Source of the DNA: Hysterangium stoloniferum
Taxonomy: Eukaryota; Basidiomycota; Agaricomycetes; Hysterangiales; Hysterangiaceae
Reading direction: 5' to 3'
Assembly (NCBI GenBank): GCA_015178975.1
Contig: WHVD01000184.1
Location: 62,001-126,000 of the forward strand
DNA: 64,000 nt
Each line of letters starts with the position of its first letter. Position 1 is the stretch's first letter. A program made the position numbers and the translations under genes. This document shows positions 44,744 to 55,702 of the stretch, piece after piece. The notes under the pieces are model-generated. The model was given only the letters and a program-made list of their open reading frames with translations, did not search any database and had not been told where the DNA came from.

Positions 44744-45217
44744 TCTGATAGCATGGACAACAATGAAGTTGCACTCAGCTCAAATACTATACACTTTTTT
44801 TAAATATTTACTCTCATAATTGACACTGTGAGGACAAAATCTCAAGCTCATCATTGATGACGATGATGAGCAACCATATTTGGCGCTAAAGTCATGCTCA
44901 GCTCATATAGCTTACTTTATTATTATATTGAAGGCTTATGTATGTGTGTAGGTATATTCTGCAAGAATTGTCTATAATTTTTTTTCAGAATTTATATTAA
45001 AAATTGAATTGTTAAAGAGAGTGTGTCGAGCTCGTTGTTGATGGCAACGATGGGCAACCTTATTTGGCAATGATGCAGGGGCAGATGATTGATGCCGAAG
45101 TTGCGACCAGATGTCGGGTGGCAACATTGCTGAACATGGTGCTATAATCCAGCAATGGTTTGGTGATGGTTTTAAAATTTGGAGTCACCTCAAGAATTAA
45201 TCAGCTTTTATCGGCGG

Positions 45218-46462
45218 TGTTACGACCGTGTCGTAACCCATGTCGCAAACCGACGGACCCCGAGAATACTACTGTCTATCGATGTTCCAAGTTATTGATC
45301 AAGTCATCATTTCGGCAACCTTCGGAACCCGACACTGACGTATACCTTCATGGCGATCAAACCTCATTTACGCCCCTGTCAAAATATACTCATACCATCT
45401 GGTTATGCTTTGATACGTCCCCTTTCATTATGATGATCCGTTTTACTCTATGTTTCGCATATGCCCGTATATACTTGTAGCCCGTGGACTATTCCCTTTT
45501 CTCGTAATCCCACTCTCGGCTAAATCTCGGCTTCTGATCTTATCATAACCTTCCGGTTTCTAGTCAAATCTATTTGTCAAATAGTGTTTCCGCTCTTCCC
45601 TTAGTTAGTAGTTTCTAGACACCGACAACTCATATATAAACCCGCTGTAAATGTAGTTACAAGACAATCAGAATATCAACTTAGAATGTCAACTTAGAAT
45701 GTCAACTTAGAATGTCAACTTAGAATATTGACTTAGATTGACTTAGATACCCCTCTAATTTCCGACTCCATTATCTATTCACGACCACCACATTCTGACC
45801 CCATCCGATTTACGATTCAACCTACATTTACGACTTCAACCTCTAATCCCGACTCTCAGTCTCCGACTCTCGGTCTCCGACTCTCTCAGTCTCCGACTCT
45901 CTCAGTCTCCGACTCTCTCAGTCTCCGACTCTCTCAGTCTCCGACTCTCTCAGTCTCCGACACTCTCAGGCTCCGACACTCTCGGTCTCCGACACTCTCA
46001 GTCTCCAACACTCTCAGTCTCCAACACTCTTAGTCTCCGACACTCTCAGTCTCCAACTCTCTCAGTCTCCAACTCTCTCAGTCTCCAACTCTCTCAGTCT
46101 CCGACTCTTGGTCTCCGACCCTTGGTCTCTGACCCTTGGTCTCTGACCCTTGGCCTCCGACCCTTGGCCTCCGACCCTTGGTCTCTGACTCTTGGTCCCC
46201 GACTCTTGGTCTCCGACCCTTGGTCTCTGACTCTTGGTCTCTGACTCTTGGTCTCTGACCCCTCAGCCCAACCCTCGACTTATCCTTCAGTTTCCGATTG
46301 GTAGTTCACCGAGAGGTTTACCTGACAGGACTAGTTTCCACCCGCCCGAAATTTAAGGACACCTGACGGTAATTTGCGAGGGTGCAGCACATAAGCTGAA
46401 GCCAAGTCCTTCTGTTCAATCCCCGTCGGTCAACTGACATCTGTCAGTTTCTGCTCTTAACA
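45218..46462 (+). mobile_element. Solo LTR B4 in the KDZ right repeat, with internal minisatellite
   Basis: 1245 bp from TGTTACGACCGTG to CTGCTCTTAACA, with a perfect GGCGG duplication (45213-45217, 46463-46467). It is longer than B2 (738 bp) because of repeat expansion at 45850-46260. CpG content is high, so it is a young insertion. Confidence 0.93.
45660..46265 (+). repeat. Minisatellites in LTR B4
   Basis: First, four units of ATGTCAACTTAGA (about 45686-45725). Then a long imperfect array of GTCTCCGACTCTCTCA-type and GTCTCTGACCCTTG-type units (about 45850-46265), 12-16 bp each. The position corresponds to the 15 bp array in the A family. Confidence 0.85.
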
Positions 46463-46888
46463 GGCGGAACAGAAGATTTAGCTGAAACCCTTCAACTTAG
46501 AGGTGTATTAGGCACGTGAATACACCTCTAATTGGAGGTGATTTGTGGGAGTCACAGGTGCATTGGCATGTGGTCAGAAGCTGAGGTGACTGAATTCCCT
46601 CGGTGAGTTTTATGCCCTGAATTTCCCCACGATTGTCCTGTTCTCAATGTATTCCCAGGGCATATGTTGTCCCTAGAGGTGGTGCAGGGAGTCTGAAAAC
46701 ATCTGTAGATAAAGATGCCTTTGGTCATGATATTCAGACTTGGATACGGAGCAAGGTTGCACACCATAAATATCTGCGTGGTGGTGAGTTTGATTATGTT
46801 TATTCGATTGCATCCACCTGTATCTAACCATACCCTTACAGGTGTTGTGGTGGTTGATGTGGTATCCAAAAGTTAAGCTCCACAGGTG

Positions 46889-47105
46889 TCTAGAAAGTTA
46901 TACTGTTAGCTATCCAGTCAATCAATGGATTGTAGTGGGTAAGCCAGTTGTGTCCTAGGACCACCAAGCAACTTGAGTCTAACTGGGTCACATAGAAAGT
47001 GACCAACTGAGATGTTCCACACAGGAAACAGATGGATAAATCACAAGCTTGGGTGACAACCAAATTACTTGTGCCATCGAAAAGGCGGAGGCTGATGGGA
47101 TTTAG
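46889..47105 (-). pseudogene. Gypsy protease-region fragment
   Basis: About 215 bp aligns to 15670-15885 in the composite gypsy, including the stretch GTTATACTGTTAGCTA, with both ends abrupt. It directly abuts the broken end of the AMP-binding gene. No LTR or target duplication is present. Confidence 0.75.
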
Positions 47106-47628
47106 GAGGATAACCCAAAACTTTAAAAGTTATTTATCCACTAAAGCATATATATTTATATTATTTCTTGTAAAATTAATATTTAAACAAATTCAGTTGA
47201 TTAGGTATCACTCTGAAGAATGCAAAAATATTAATATTTATCCTATATCTGACAAAATTTAGTCAAACAATCATCTGTAGATTATTCTTTTGGAATAAAT
47301 TGCACAATGGGGATTGGTACCCCAGATAGTTCTGGTTAACTCTCTAAGCCAACTAAATTTAAATTATATGAAATATATTTGAAAGTTTGCTTGTATACAA
47401 GAGAATACATCATAACCCAAAGATTAAGTCATAACCCAAATAATCTTGTTTAACCCAAATAATCTAGGTTAATCCAAATAATCATGTGTAACTATGTCAT
47501 TTGTGTGTATTTTAAAAGGGCATGCATATTTTCAAGATGAAATTTCAGGTAACTAAATATAAACTTATAGAATAAGTTGTCATGGCGAGAAGGAATAGTC
47601 TCACTTGGAAAATATGAGGATTTTTTCA
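47106..47628. other. AT-rich junction sequence, no gene
   Basis: It links unit copies 2 and 3. It holds several copies of ATAACCCAAA and TAATCxxGxxTAAxCCAAA (47405-47490). No coding or element ends were recognised. Confidence 0.55.
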
Positions 47629-48283
47629 GTATAAACCTGTGTGATATCAGGAATAAGGGGAATACCATAAACACTATGGCCAGAGTGGATCCTATCCATA
47701 TGTTGTTTCGATATAAAAAATTTATCGTCAATGCCATGGCGGTGAGAATGATGGAGAGGATGAGCAGTCCTACTGTGTATAGAACCCATCATTTTACCCT
47801 CATCCATGCAGCAATTGTTATCCACACGCCATAAACCGCCACGGGAAGACTAGGATACATCCAAAGAGATGAATTTAATCCAGAGACGTCTTGGGTACTA
47901 CCACCTCTACACAACCTATAGATTGACAGGCATGTGGTAACGAAAATAAACGAGTCTTTGACAAAATCTTTTATGTATCCTCCTAGGGTGGCTTCTTTGT
48001 AGATGCCGGAGTAGTAGCACATGTGCCAATATTTATGTTCTTGTTTCCAGGTAGAGGTTAATGCGGCACGCGATGGTAAGTGGACACGCAAACGTTCCCA
48101 TGCTACATCGTGGAGGTAGCATTTGAATCCTTCACGGAACAGAGCGGGAAGGTGGAATAGCCACCATGTCACGTTTAAGTTGATCATCATAAGAACAAAA
48201 ATGCCCCAGTCCAATGCATCAGTCTCGCACTGCTTGCTGGTGGGAGAGGTGACACGAGGGGGTGATGGAAAAGTAGGATCCAT
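47629..48283 (-). pseudogene. Membrane protein gene, copy 3 (truncated, nonsense)
   Basis: Near-identical to 27397-28049, but the C-terminal 80 residues are cut off at an abrupt junction (47629), and the codon for R before WVLYTVG is TGA instead of CGA. The open part encodes the first 164 residues and two to three membrane segments. Confidence 0.8.
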
Positions 48284-49270
48284 GTCACTACCTCAAATGG
48301 TCGAGAAGGAACGGGGATCTGCTATAGTAATCCTACACTGCAGGGGATATTAACAGCGTATGGCGTTTGGTGCTATGTAGCCAGACAATTACTAAATGGT
48401 GCCCGCTTAAGCTTTGAATAGATGACTGGCAGCCGAACGCTCCTTTTGGTTATAGTCGATAATATCATCATAGCATATCGATACCCTCAGCTTTCACTGG
48501 AAAAACGCCTTGGATTTGAGGATCCGGGGCTTCTTCCGGTGAAAGAAGGTTGAATAAGGTGTCTATTGTATTGTAGAAAAAGACTTCCTGTCATGTCGCA
48601 GTGTTGAGCCGCTTACATCGAGCTCATCACCGCCGCTGCCGTCACTCAGTACTTGAGGACGCAGTCATATGGTCCGAATCAGTACTCGCTTCGGCGTATG
48701 CATGAGATAATATAACTACTACGTGAGGCTGGCTGTAGCGTCTCTCGTTCTACATACTCCCAGAGCTTTCGGATTAAAGATGCGTTTGTACGCTACGGGA
48801 GTGTGGAATAATTACACCTCTCAGTGGGTTTAGAATAGCCAAGCTTTGTTAGATGTCTTCACCCACCACATTTTTTATTGACAATGGCCGAGAAACGCTG
48901 AAAAAGCGAAGCCAAGGGCAGATTACGCGCCTGCATGGTCAAGATAAATCATGCTCCATTTCAGGGACTTGTCAGACTGGGACTAACACTATATGTTAGT
49001 ACATTGTTAGTGGTGCTGGAAATATTCGTGGAGAGTAACTAGGAAATTTAGCAGTAACAGATTTGAACGTTATAGGTCTTCGTGCCAACCCGGTATAATT
49101 TAACCCGTAGGCTTGTATTTCAAATTTTTTTATAGTAGATATCGCATTTGCGTTTGCTAATTCGTCGCATTCACTCATTATGTATTGATCTTGAGTACTA
49201 GTCCATGCACTTGGAACTTCGTTACTATAGGGACATTGCAGCATTAGTTATGCAATGTTTAATGCGACCA
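48284..49270. other. Non-coding spacer, copy 3
   Basis: Aligned to the other spacers. It carries a hairpin at 48491-48545 and about 180 bp not present in the other copies (about 48604-48783) of unknown origin. No gene was seen. Confidence 0.65.
48491..48545. repeat. Hairpin, copy 3, decayed
   Basis: Same layout as 861-915, but one arm reads GCCTTGGAT instead of GCCCCGGAT, so two stem pairs are weakened. Confidence 0.55.
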
Positions 49271-50668
49271 TCAGGTGTCAAGCGGAGGTGGAGATATTAG
49301 ACTGCCTTCAAGACGTTCTGAAGGCCAGATCAATAATACGCCTTTCCCCTCCGAATCGATACCGCCGACTGCGATGTGAGTACCGTTAACAGCCAAACTA
49401 TTAGCTTTAAATAACCCAGGTGATTCGCTGGTCCAAAATTTCTCGCTTACGCGACCATTTTCGATTTTATGCATGGTGAGGGTTCCTAACAATGTTAGGG
49501 TGAAAACTCTGTTCCCTGAAGCGAAGGCACTAAAGAAAAAAAGAATAAATATTTGCACTTGCAGAAGCTGGATATACCTACATCCCTATAATAGGACCTT
49601 CAGCAATCTGAGTATAATTACCAGCATCTGGGTTAAGACCGTCCCACTTCCGCCGTTTTTTCTTTGAAGCACTAGTACTTCTCTCACTTGAGGGGATGGG
49701 GATCCTTTCACCACCTGATCCTAACCAAATACGACCATCGGCAAGTCCACACGCGACCAGTCCATTAGAGGATATATCCAAACTTTGGATAAACGGCGGG
49801 GATAACGACACCTGAGCGGATGGCTCTGATGGCCCTTCTATATGCCACTAGTAAGCAAAGAGGGAAGATATGTATATTGAAACAAACCTGACCGAATTTT
49901 AAGGAGGATAAGAATTTTCCAAGGGGAAAATCAAAGTGTAACAGCGTGAAATCATAACCACCGGAAATAACTGTGCAAAAGGATGTTATGAGGAGACGTT
50001 AGGTTAACAGGACTACAGACGTTCGCGTGGGCGATCAGGTATAAATGAGACGTTTGTGCAGAGCTAATTATGTTGTGAAAAGTTTACCAAAGGGGAGAAA
50101 CGTCTACATACATTGGAATGTAATGCCTTCATGACAATTTTTTCTCGAGATTTTAGGTCTATAACCCCAATAACGCCAGAGTCTAGTGAGTATGCCAAAT
50201 GGGAGCCGTTGGTTGCGATCTAGCCAAGCAAGTAAACGGATTTTCTCCACGGGGCTAACACAGATGCAACCTCATTTAAGACGTCATCATCCTCTTCAGT
50301 GATGCGAATTTTGGTCAACGCGTCGTTTTCCACCAGAATCATCTTAGATGCAGACCCAAGCTCAAAGCATAAAACCTAGCCACTTTTAGAATAAATCAAA
50401 TACGGTATTTACGTGTCTCAAAACGTACATTCTGCCCACAAGCTAGCCAAACCGGAACGCTGTCGACCTTACCGCCGCCTTCGACAAAAACTAATGAAGA
50501 AACTTCCGAACCCAGATTCCTCGCTGCTTTCCAAACTTTCTTATAAGGAGCCTCATAAACTCTTAAAGTCCCATCATCCCCCGCCACTCCTAAATGGCCT
50601 GAATATGAAAACGCGGCAGCTGTGACGGACGACGGTAAACGTAAGGATTCTGGTGCACTCATTGCCAA
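49271..50668 (-). CDS. WD40 repeat protein, WDR53-like
   Basis: A multi-exon gene. Exon 1 (50668 leftward) has SSVTAAAFSYSGHLGVAGDD and GTLRVYEAPYKKVWKAARNL. Later exons read KMILVENDALTKIRITEEDD, IATNGSHLAYSLDSGVIGVI with DLKSREKIVMKALHSNVC, and VISGGYDFTLLHFDF. They continue with FIQSLDISSNGLVACGLADG, a basic SKKKRRKWDG loop, and the last exon NSLAVNGTHIAVGGIDSEGK with VLLIWPSERLEG. Introns are short (31-60 bp), with GT-AG ends such as GTAAAT to GGCTAG. The order and content (one short propeller, 'HSNVC', basic C-terminal loop) resemble animal WDR53, a presumed substrate receptor of CUL4-DDB1 ligases; that role is an inference. It is divergent from the gene at 50821, sharing about 150 bp upstream. 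It is the only full copy. Confidence 0.6.
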
Positions 50669-50820
50669 TGGATGACTTGGGAGGTGAAAGCGTCACGTCA
50701 CATTTACATAAAATTAGCGGACACGTGCCTATTCATACCACAGAGAAGAATTCTAGACCTATTAGAAAATCATTCTTTATTTTTAGACCAATAGGAGTAA
50801 GGATATTCTCTTCAACCCTC
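50669..50820. promoter_or_regulatory. Shared divergent promoter region
   Basis: 152 bp between the WDR53-like and glutamine synthetase-like start codons. It includes ATTCTTTATTTTTAGACC and a TTGGxCTA/CCAATAGG-like motif. A bidirectional promoter is inferred from spacing only. Confidence 0.4.
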
Positions 50821-53070
50821 ATGTCACTAGCTCTTTCTTCTCCTCAAACATTGCAACACTTACGAGATCTTTTGAAGGATGATATCAAGGTCAAGGTAGC
50901 TGGTTAGTTATTCTGAAGTTTTTGATATTTAAATCAGCGTTATGGCCGCTAATGTACTTCTTGTTAGGCATTGACGGTACGATAACCGTATCTAAATAGC
51001 ACTGATAGCAAATTCTATATTATCTCTAGTCGATGGCGTTCTACGTGGAAAGTATATGGTACGATGTGTCCTATGTCCGACCAAGCTGTTTAATTAACAC
51101 ATGTATCGCAGTCGAAGGAGAAATTCCTCAGTGCAGCCTTCGACACCAATGGATTTGGGTTTTGCAGCGTCATATTTGGTTGGGACATGCATGACCAGCT
51201 ATACAGCAGAGAGCTCTCGGTATCCAACAAAAAGAATGGTTACCGCGATATATTGGCCAGAGTCGACCTTTCAACATACCGACGAATTCCTTGGGAATAC
51301 AACGTCCCATTCTTCCTGGTGTCTTTCCATGATCCTGACACTAAGGAACCATTATCGGTGTGCCCCAGAGGTACTCTAGCGAAAGCGGTAGCTGCGGCTA
51401 AGAAGAATGGCTGGGAATGTATAGCAGGTGTGGAATATGAAGTACGTAAAAGTATTCTCTGTAGTATACGTACTAACCCATATGTCTAGTACTTCCAATT
51501 CAAAGGTAGAAATATCATTTTATCCTTCCTAAAATGAAATTGTCTCAACTGGTCGAAGAAACCCCTCAATCACTCGTGGAGAAGAACTTCATGACTCCAA
51601 TGCCTTTGACTCCCGGAAGTACGCAATTTACTGTCTGACTAAGTATTTCTGTGCACTAAATTCTTTCAGTGCATGGATATTCACTTCTGCGCACCCAACT
51701 GAACCAACAATATTTCAACGACCTCTTTGACGAGAGCGCGAAATTCGGGGTGAGTATCGAGGGTCACCGTACGTCTACATCCGTGATTTCTTTTCTTTCC
51801 TTTCATTAAAACGGAGACATCACAAGATACCGAAACGGGTCCTGGTGGGTACCGTGAATTTTCTGCATTCCTCGGTAATAATAACCATTTTCGCGAAAGG
51901 TGTTTATGAGACTGCCCTGGCATATACCTCAGCTTCAACAATGGCCGACAACGCAATACTTTTCAAGTTCATTGCCAAATCAATTGGAATGAAACATGGC
52001 ATTATACCTAGCTTCATGGCGAAGCCATGGGGCAACGTATGTGCTACAATATGTTTTTTGATGGCAATGGTCATTAACAAAATTATTGCAGCTTCCAGGT
52101 TGTAGCGGGTAAGTACAGACACGAATGTATTTGATTTTATGATCTAAATCATATGGTTAGACACGTTCATGTTTCGTTGCGAACTGCAAGCGGGAAGAAC
52201 TTATTCGCTGTGTCGGATTCCGAACTTAAGACAGGTCGCAAAGGAGCCGCAAACGATGAGACGAAGTTCCTGAGTCTGGAAGGAGAGCACTTCTTGGCTG
52301 GTATCCTGGATGGTTTAACAGATGGTTGGTCCTGATACTTGCTGTCTGTATGACGAACCTAACAAATACTGCAGTAGTTCCGCTGGTTGGTATAATCCAT
52401 TCGTATTGTCTTTTTATGTTTAATCATGTATCTAGTTGGTCCCCACAATCAATGGCTACAAGAGGCTTGTCGGCGGCGAGGTTAGCCTCATTTCCTCACC
52501 TTTGCACACTAGTCTGAAATGTATTAGGCGTTCTGGGCACCCAATGCTGTTACTTATGGTTATGACTCACGTGCAGCGTCAGTCCGAATTATCTCTCCGC
52601 CTTCCGTTCCACCATCAGGGACCCGGTTTGAAGTCCGGATAACCGGCGCAGATATGTAAGAAATATGCAATATCCGGCAGGGCCAAAAGATTCTGACGCA
52701 TTTTGAGGCAGGAACCCTTACTATGCCCTCTCTACAATCTTCCTTCTGGGTTTACGTGGAATTGCAAAGAAGCTGCCTCTCACGACGCGTCCAATGTCCG
52801 AATTGGCGAATGATAAGAGCAGCGTTGTACACCTGAGCAATTCATTGGAGAGCGCTACTGTCAATATGATGAAAGCCGGTAGTGTCGCCCGTGAGATATT
52901 TGGAGATGAATTCGTAGAGCACTATGGCGGGACTCGTGAGCACGAAGTTAAACTGTGGAATCAGGCTGTTACGAACTGGGAAGGTATGTAGATCCATATA
53001 TTGCTTCCTACGATCAATTCTGACTTCTTATATCTTATTTTCAGTGGAGCGGTATTTGGAACTCACTTGA
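50821..53070 (+). CDS. Type I glutamine synthetase-like enzyme (GlnA/FluG C-terminal family)
   Basis: An intact gene with about eleven short introns. The start MSLALSSPQTLQHLRDLLKD is followed by small exons giving IDVDGVLRGKYM, then SKEKFLSAAFDTNGFGFCSV and MHDQLYSRELSVSNKKNGYR with DILARVDLSTYRRIPWEYNV. The core motifs are present: ETGPGVYETALAYTSASTMA, FMAKPWGN then LPGCSGHVHVSL (ATP-binding signature split by introns), VPTINGYKRLVGGE, AFWAPNAVTYGYDSRAASVR, GTRFEVRI and NPYYALSTIFLLGLRG. The C-terminus is FVEHYGGTREHEVKLWNQAV then VERYLELT. The family ligates ammonia or amines to glutamate with ATP; in fungi it includes FluG, so the real substrate is open. Cytosolic, as no targeting signal is visible. 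Confidence 0.85.
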
Positions 53071-53456
53071 ATGTCGGTAGGTCGGATGACAGGTAGTTCG
53101 GCCATGTCGACTGAAAGATTTGTTTGTTGTTAGCTATTTATCACTTAAGGTTGACTTCTTGCAATAATCAAGGCTGTGACGCACGTATTGTACATTGAGC
53201 TTATTACCTCTGACCAAATCCAACCAAGTCGTGCTTCTTAGATCGGACTATAAGTACGAGGACGAGCAGCCTAATTGTCGGTGTATCCCATCAACTACCG
53301 CGTCGAAGTGGTAGTTGAACTTAAGAGAACGCAGAATATATTCGTCAAGTCATAACTAGTCGTAAAGCTAATGTCATAAGATAAATGATAGTAAATAAAA
53401 AGATGTAGGAGGTGCAATTGTTCCAGTGAAAAAGAAAGAAGCCGAGTCCGAGAACA
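53071..53456. other. Intergenic, convergent gene ends
   Basis: About 390 bp between the stops of the glutamine synthetase-like gene and the membrane protein gene, presumably 3' untranslated regions. Nothing else was seen. Confidence 0.6.
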
Positions 53457-55324
53457 TCATGTCCGTGTCCGCGGTGACGCCCTACTGGCGTGTAAATCCA
53501 TAATGTCGAAATATACACTAAACCCAAATGACATGAAGAGAAAGCACGCCGTCGCCGTGGCAAGATTGTACGAAGTGCACCTATCACAACGGTTTCAGCA
53601 CACCATCTACTCTACCAAACAAAATTTGTAGAACTCACCAGCCATTGAATTGACCAGGCGGGCACCTCTTCCCAAAGAGAACGAAGATAAAGACTGCGGC
53701 TGACACGATCAAACATAAAATGTCCACGACAAACATCTTCTTTAAGAAGGAACGGGCTGCTATCCATTCTTTCTCTAGCGCCAGGCCTTGGAAGACACTT
53801 CGACGTGCATTCCCACCATTACGAGGCCCTCGTTTCCGTGATGACGCTTGTGAACCGTCAAAGTTCCCCTCATCATCCGACCCGTAATCATCTCTGCGAC
53901 CACCAGGAAACATGCTTGGATCAACAATCAGGTTGACGTGGACATCAGCTGTTCCGTTGCCTTTGCCTTTTTTGCCCTTTTTCTTTTTCTTCTGGCCACT
54001 TTGCACAGGAAGGACCATCATGCCACCTGGCATATTTGGAAAGGGCCCGTTGGCTTTCTTTCGCTTGCTACAACAACACGGTCGCAGGGCAAAAAGATAG
54101 AAAGTTAGGGAAAAGCTGATGATGCTAAGAGCATAGAGGGCGAAAGCAGGTGGCTGTGAGGATGGCGGCGCTGGCGTCGGTGATTTGATGAACTACACAA
54201 ATGCTTCATCTCAATAGATCACACGAGATTGAAATTCGACGTACCAATGCACCATATATCGAACTGGCACCAGTCGCCAGCGCAAAAATGGCCTGGGCCC
54301 ATCTAGCCAAGGCCCGCTTCTTAGGACCTCGTGTTATCAAGTCACCTTTGTCGTCTACACTTCCGATAATAGGCTGGTCTGCCACTTCCTTATCGCCTTT
54401 CTTCCCAAACTCATACTCAAGCATCCGTATACGTTCCTCTTTAATCGAATCATCTACGGGCGGACTATTGTCATCCGTGAGCTGAGAGCTCCATGGTAGA
54501 AGATTTCTTGAGCTGTCAGAAGTTCTTGATGGCACACCATAGGATGATGATTGGGAATAAGGCGGTAGTGATGATCGCTTTGGTTTATGAGGCTCGTCAT
54601 ACCAACCTCGTGAAAAGGCAGGAAAACGAGATAGATCTACTTCATCTGGATCTTCCAGCATGGGTGATGCCAGACGAGGTGATTTCAATCTAGGTGACGA
54701 AGAGGCGGCAGAAAATATGGCGGGTTTCCCTTTCTGGGGATTCTCTCCGGAAACAGGGGCAAGAAACGAAGGGAGGGAATATGGTCGCCGGTTAGGATAT
54801 GGATGTGTGCTGCTGTAAGTTTCATGAGTCTCATACGAGGACTCTCCAGACACAAGAGATGGCGGGGCTTGGTTAAAGGAGTCATGACTTTGTGCAGAGA
54901 ATGGTCGTAAGTTATCGGGGGATGGAGGGTATTCAGGATATGAGCCAAATGGAGGCTGTGGGTTTGATACCTGGAATCTACTAGTGTGGATCGGCGTAGG
55001 GACAGACAATGGATGGACATGTGAAGTATGTGGAAACGGCGGGTATGGACTGTCCTGCCCTACACCACCAGGCCTCCTAAGTGTTTGAGCGTAGTCGGCG
55101 AGGTCCAATGCTTCGATCGAATCTTCTGAGGCCTCCTGTCTCGATCCCCGTAAAAAAGATCCTGGAACTTGATCTTGGGAATAATAGTTGTGCATGCCTT
55201 GACTATAGGTGACATCATCATCATAGTTAATAGGTGACCATGGTCTTCTAGCACGCTGGGGGAAGGAAGAGGTTCCTGCCCGGCTCGCAGTTGCTTCAAC
55301 CTCGAAGTGTCCTGGGAATTGCAT
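53457..55324 (-). CDS. Conserved membrane protein, disordered N-terminus, four membrane segments
   Basis: Three exons. Exon 1 (55324 to about 54250) encodes about 350 residues rich in Ser/Pro/Tyr, probably disordered and cytosolic, ending with a membrane segment (WAQAIFALATGASSIYGAL). After an intron come a proline-rich loop, a second segment (ALYALSIISFSLTFYLFALR), CCCSKRKK (possible palmitoylation), a Lys/Gly stretch, and VNLIVDPSMFPGG. Then come SVFQGLALEKEWIAARSFLK and a third segment VDILCLIVSAAVFIFVLFG with GKRCPPGQFNGW. The last exon (53457 to about 53580) gives CTSYNLATATACFLFMSFGF (fourth segment), then DLHASRASPRTRT. I know similar hypothetical proteins in basidiomycetes but no function. 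The frame is intact. Confidence 0.75.
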
Positions 55325-55702
55325 TTGTGTGTTCGTGAAGGTCGTAAATGTTTTAAAAGTATTGAGTGTCTACCAGTAACTGGCGACTGCCCTTGCAAGC
55401 CGTCTTCAACGAGTAAGACAGGCTAGGGCGTTGACCGTACGTATGCTGGGTATTAGGTAAAGCTACGCTGATGACTCAGCTGTGCCGTCATTTCTTAATT
55501 TTAAGCTAAGTCGCGGCGAAAAATCAAATATTATATGGAAATTGATTCTATGTACTCTAATGATTGCTGTTGATAAAAAAAAAGGTCAGTCAGGGAAAGG
55601 CTAATTTTAAAAGTATTTCAGTGAATAGGGGTCCTCTAAAAGCGAGAGATGAGTGGGGCGCCAGATAGAAGTAAACACCAGGAGAAGACAGCGCAGTCCG
55701 TA
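55325..55702. other. Intergenic
   Basis: Likely promoter of the membrane protein gene and 3' region of the next minus-strand gene; no other feature. Confidence 0.5.

Larger units (their letters stand above)
34986..46560 (-). mobile_element. KDZ (Kyakuja-Dileera-Zisupton) DNA transposon, 11.6 kb
   Basis: It starts CACCTGTGACTCCCACAAAT and ends with the inverse. It is flanked by the perfect 8 bp duplication CATTGGCA (34978-34985, 46561-46568), the length described for Zisupton-type elements. Terminal inverted repeats are about 500 bp. Contents: a degenerate KDZ transposase (minus), a second gene on the plus strand (43224-44743), fragments of host genes (GH31, glutaminyl cyclase), a Gag-like open frame, and two family B solo LTRs that came later. 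Confidence 0.9.
44808..46560 (-). repeat. KDZ right terminal inverted repeat, split by solo LTR B4
   Basis: Segments 44808-45217 and 46468-46560 (with duplicated GGCGG) together mirror the left repeat. Divergence is a few percent by eye. Confidence 0.85.
34406..46888 (+). pseudogene. AMP-binding enzyme, copy 2, interrupted by KDZ
   Basis: Pieces 34406-34985 and 46561-46888 form the same fragment as copy 1 but extend further. The first has ARLILDGSITDAAEGVPGEI, an intron, a 2 bp insertion in GYLTNP, then TGDIAVVDRDGHFFVID followed by the same TGA as copy 1. The second has KASEV-type C-terminal sequence, an intron, AYVVPRGGAGSLKTSVDKDA, another intron (GTGAGT to TTACAG) and VVVVDVVSKS before homology ends. 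The missing final lysine-containing motif and the shared stop show it was already dead before duplication. Confidence 0.78.
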
